From positions 1-11,103 of the forward strand of contig CALKWH010000176.1 of assembly GCA_938004375.1 (NCBI GenBank): a DNA stretch of 11,103 nt, in the 5' to 3' direction. The position numbers and the translations under genes were made by a program. Each line of letters begins with the position of its first letter. The first letter of the stretch is position 1. This DNA comes from an uncultured Pseudomonadota bacterium. Its GTDB lineage: Bacteria > Myxococcota_A > Polyangia > HGW-17. Below are positions 9,891 through 11,103 of the stretch, one piece after another. Below the pieces are notes generated by a model. That model saw only the letters and a list, made by a program, of their open reading frames with translations. It made no database searches and was not told where the DNA came from.

Positions 9891-9920
9891 TTGACTCTTC
9901 ATCTTCCGTTAAGGTAGGAA
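9891..9920 (+). promoter_or_regulatory. Candidate promoter of the six-Cys membrane-protein gene
   Basis: A near-perfect -35 TTGACT (9891-9896) is followed after 18 bases by a weak -10 TAGGAA (9915-9920), 24 bases before the start codon. A 12-bp palindrome AGAACAAGTTCT (9880-9891) abuts the -35 and might be an operator. The strong ribosome site GGGAGGA follows at 9934-9940. Confidence 0.45.
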
Positions 9921-9944
9921 TCTATCACTTCACGGGAGGACCGC

Positions 9945-11057
9945 ATGAACGATCAGTCCGGAATGCCGCCTTTTGAACCACAGAACCAGAACCCGATGCC
10001 CCCCGCTCCCACGGGCGGCGGCCAGTTCGACTACCAGCCGCCCGGCTACGGCGCGCCGCTGCCCTCGGGCCTCGGCACCAAGATGTCCTCCAAGCTCCTC
10101 TACGGGCTCGGCCTGGGCATCATGATCCTCATTGTTCCGCTGGGCATGTTCAAGATCGGTTCGCCCACCCCCTGTGCCGGCGACCGCCTCAAAAACGGCG
10201 AGTGCGTGGTCATCGATGAGGCCGCCGGCTGCACTCCGAAGCAGTTCTCCCTGGAATCCGAGTACCTGACCTGCAAGATGGTCGGCGCCTTCGCCGCCCC
10301 GGACTTCAAGGAGATCGACAAGAAGTTCTCCGAGGACTATGCCGGCAAGGCCGAGAACTGCAGCAAGCTCAACGACGCGGTGCGCAAGAACAACGGTTTC
10401 AAGTGCTACGCCACCGCCGCCATGTTCAAGAACAAACTGGGCAAGGATGGCAAGGCCCCCGACGCCCTGGCCATGGCCCCCATCGACGTCCAGAAGTTGT
10501 CGGTCCTGTCCTCGGTCAGCAACTCCGTCCTGACCAGGGACATGACGTTCACCATATTGATTTTCATCCTGCTGCTCGTCATCATGGCCGCGGCCGCCTA
10601 CATGGCCCACAAGAAGAACCGCGAGGGCTTCATCCATGTCGCGGGCGTGTTCATCGTGGGCATCTTCGCCGGCTACCTCTACCGGTACTACGTCGCCGGT
10701 TTCTACACCGGCGACATCGTGGTGCTGATCCTGTCCATGGTCGGCGCGATCCCGGCGGTGGTCATCGCCGTGTCGGCCGCCGGCCGCATCGGCAAGATGC
10801 GCGAGGAGACCCCCATGCTGGGCGCCGGCGAGTACAAGCTCGCTCCCCCCGAGGCCGAGAAGCCCGTCATCACCGAGGCCCTGCCCACCAGCGAGGCCAC
10901 CCGCTTCGAACGCATGGCGATGGAACACACCCCCATCGGGCGCTCGGTGTTCACCATCGGCTTCATTTTGATGGTGCTCTCCCTGATGCCCATCGGCCTG
11001 CTGGCCATGGGCAAGTCCTCCAACGCCAACGCCAACATGCAGAAGGAAGCCAAGATC
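9945..11057 (+). CDS. Unrecognised multi-pass membrane protein with a six-cysteine loop (3' end cut off)
   Basis: I do not recognise this family. It has 371 codons, open into the adapter, so the C-terminus is missing. The start ATG at 9945 has GGGAGGA five bases upstream. Residues 1-45 are Pro/Gln/Gly-rich (many PP and PxxP), soluble and probably disordered. The first membrane helix is at about 51-69. It is followed by a loop of about 130 residues with six cysteines (77, 87, 96, 110, 139, 154), which could form three disulfides if the loop faces the periplasm. Further helices lie at about 200-221, 229-250, 257-278 and 334-356. A polar Glu/Pro-rich segment (about 285-330) separates the last two. 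The final visible part is Asn/Ala/Lys-rich. The Pro-rich cytoplasmic tail could bind a partner. The gene is divergent from the radical SAM operon, so a shared role is possible but unproven. Confidence 0.85.
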
Positions 11058-11103
11058 AGATCGGAAGAGCACACGTCTGAACTCCAGTCACCGAATACGA
11101 TCT
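11058..11103. other. Illumina TruSeq adapter with index (non-genomic)
   Basis: Starting at AGATCGGAAGAGCACACG, the last 46 bases are the Illumina TruSeq index-side adapter, followed by the 8-base index CGAATACG and ATCT. They are the reverse complement of the left end. The membrane-protein frame continues into it only by chance. Confidence 0.98.

Larger units (their letters stand above)
9592..9944. other. Non-coding divergent region between radical SAM and membrane-protein genes
   Basis: These 353 bases separate two divergent genes. Frames that cross it lack a credible ribosome site or overlap real genes. They give Arg/Pro-rich translations typical of shadow frames, and none looks like a RiPP precursor. 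It holds candidate promoters on both strands, listed separately. It also holds a 12-bp GC palindrome GCGGGCGCCCGC (9688-9699) and an AT-rich right end with TTCTCGG/CCGAGAA (9864-9870, 9877-9883; 6-base A loop). No tRNA or other RNA gene was recognised. Confidence 0.6.

Noticed and set aside
9639..9902. Small minus-strand frame (87 residues) as a possible RiPP precursor upstream of the radical SAM gene
   Set aside because: No convincing ribosome site, Cys-less Arg/Pro/Gly-rich sequence with no leader or core motif, and it covers the candidate promoter.
9930..11072. Minus-strand 380-residue frame beginning MLFRSD
   Set aside because: Its start is adapter-derived and it is antisense to the membrane-protein gene; the translation is Gly/His/Asp-rich shadow sequence.

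Overview
The window looks like one metagenomic contig from a high-GC bacterium (around 70% GC by eye). A myxobacterial or other delta-proteobacterium-like source is likely. The support is a Pkn-type Ser/Thr kinase with IASGGMADVF and HRDISPHN motifs and a proline/arginine-rich linker, an SH3-plus-YkuD L,D-transpeptidase of the kind common in that group, and strong G/C wobble that leaves long open frames on the wrong strand. No marker gene fixes the taxon. Both ends carry Illumina TruSeq adapter with an index in inverted orientation, so the genomic insert is about 46-11057. The genes at the two ends are cut by the contig, not by evolution.

Layout. (1) 46-1832, minus: N-terminal half of recB (helicase motifs I to IV visible). 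(2) 1825-5358, minus: full recC, overlapping recB by 8 bp. Together they form a recC-recB operon for a RecBCD-type exonuclease V; recD would be expected past the left end. (3) 5359-5569: AT-rich divergent promoter region with several short repeats. (4) 5570-7189, plus: membrane-anchored Ser/Thr protein kinase ending in about 20 Ser-Asp-Lys repeats from a 9-bp tandem array. (5) 7199-8479, minus: YkuD-family L,D-transpeptidase-like protein with an altered active-site motif (SMGCVE). (6) 8488-9591, minus: radical SAM/SPASM protein, 8 bp upstream of the transpeptidase gene and very probably co-transcribed with it. (7) 9592-9944: divergent non-coding region with candidate promoters both ways. (8) 9945-11057, plus: 3'-truncated, unrecognised multi-pass membrane protein with six cysteines in its first loop.

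The recC-recB pair does recombinational repair and degrades linear DNA. The kinase, transpeptidase-like protein, SPASM enzyme and membrane protein all point to the cell envelope or peptide modification. The strongest candidate for something undescribed is the two-gene unit of a SPASM radical SAM enzyme and a YkuD protein with a non-canonical active site. The next is the kinase with its Ser-Asp repeat tail. Both interpretations are inference; no known named system was recognised outside RecBC.
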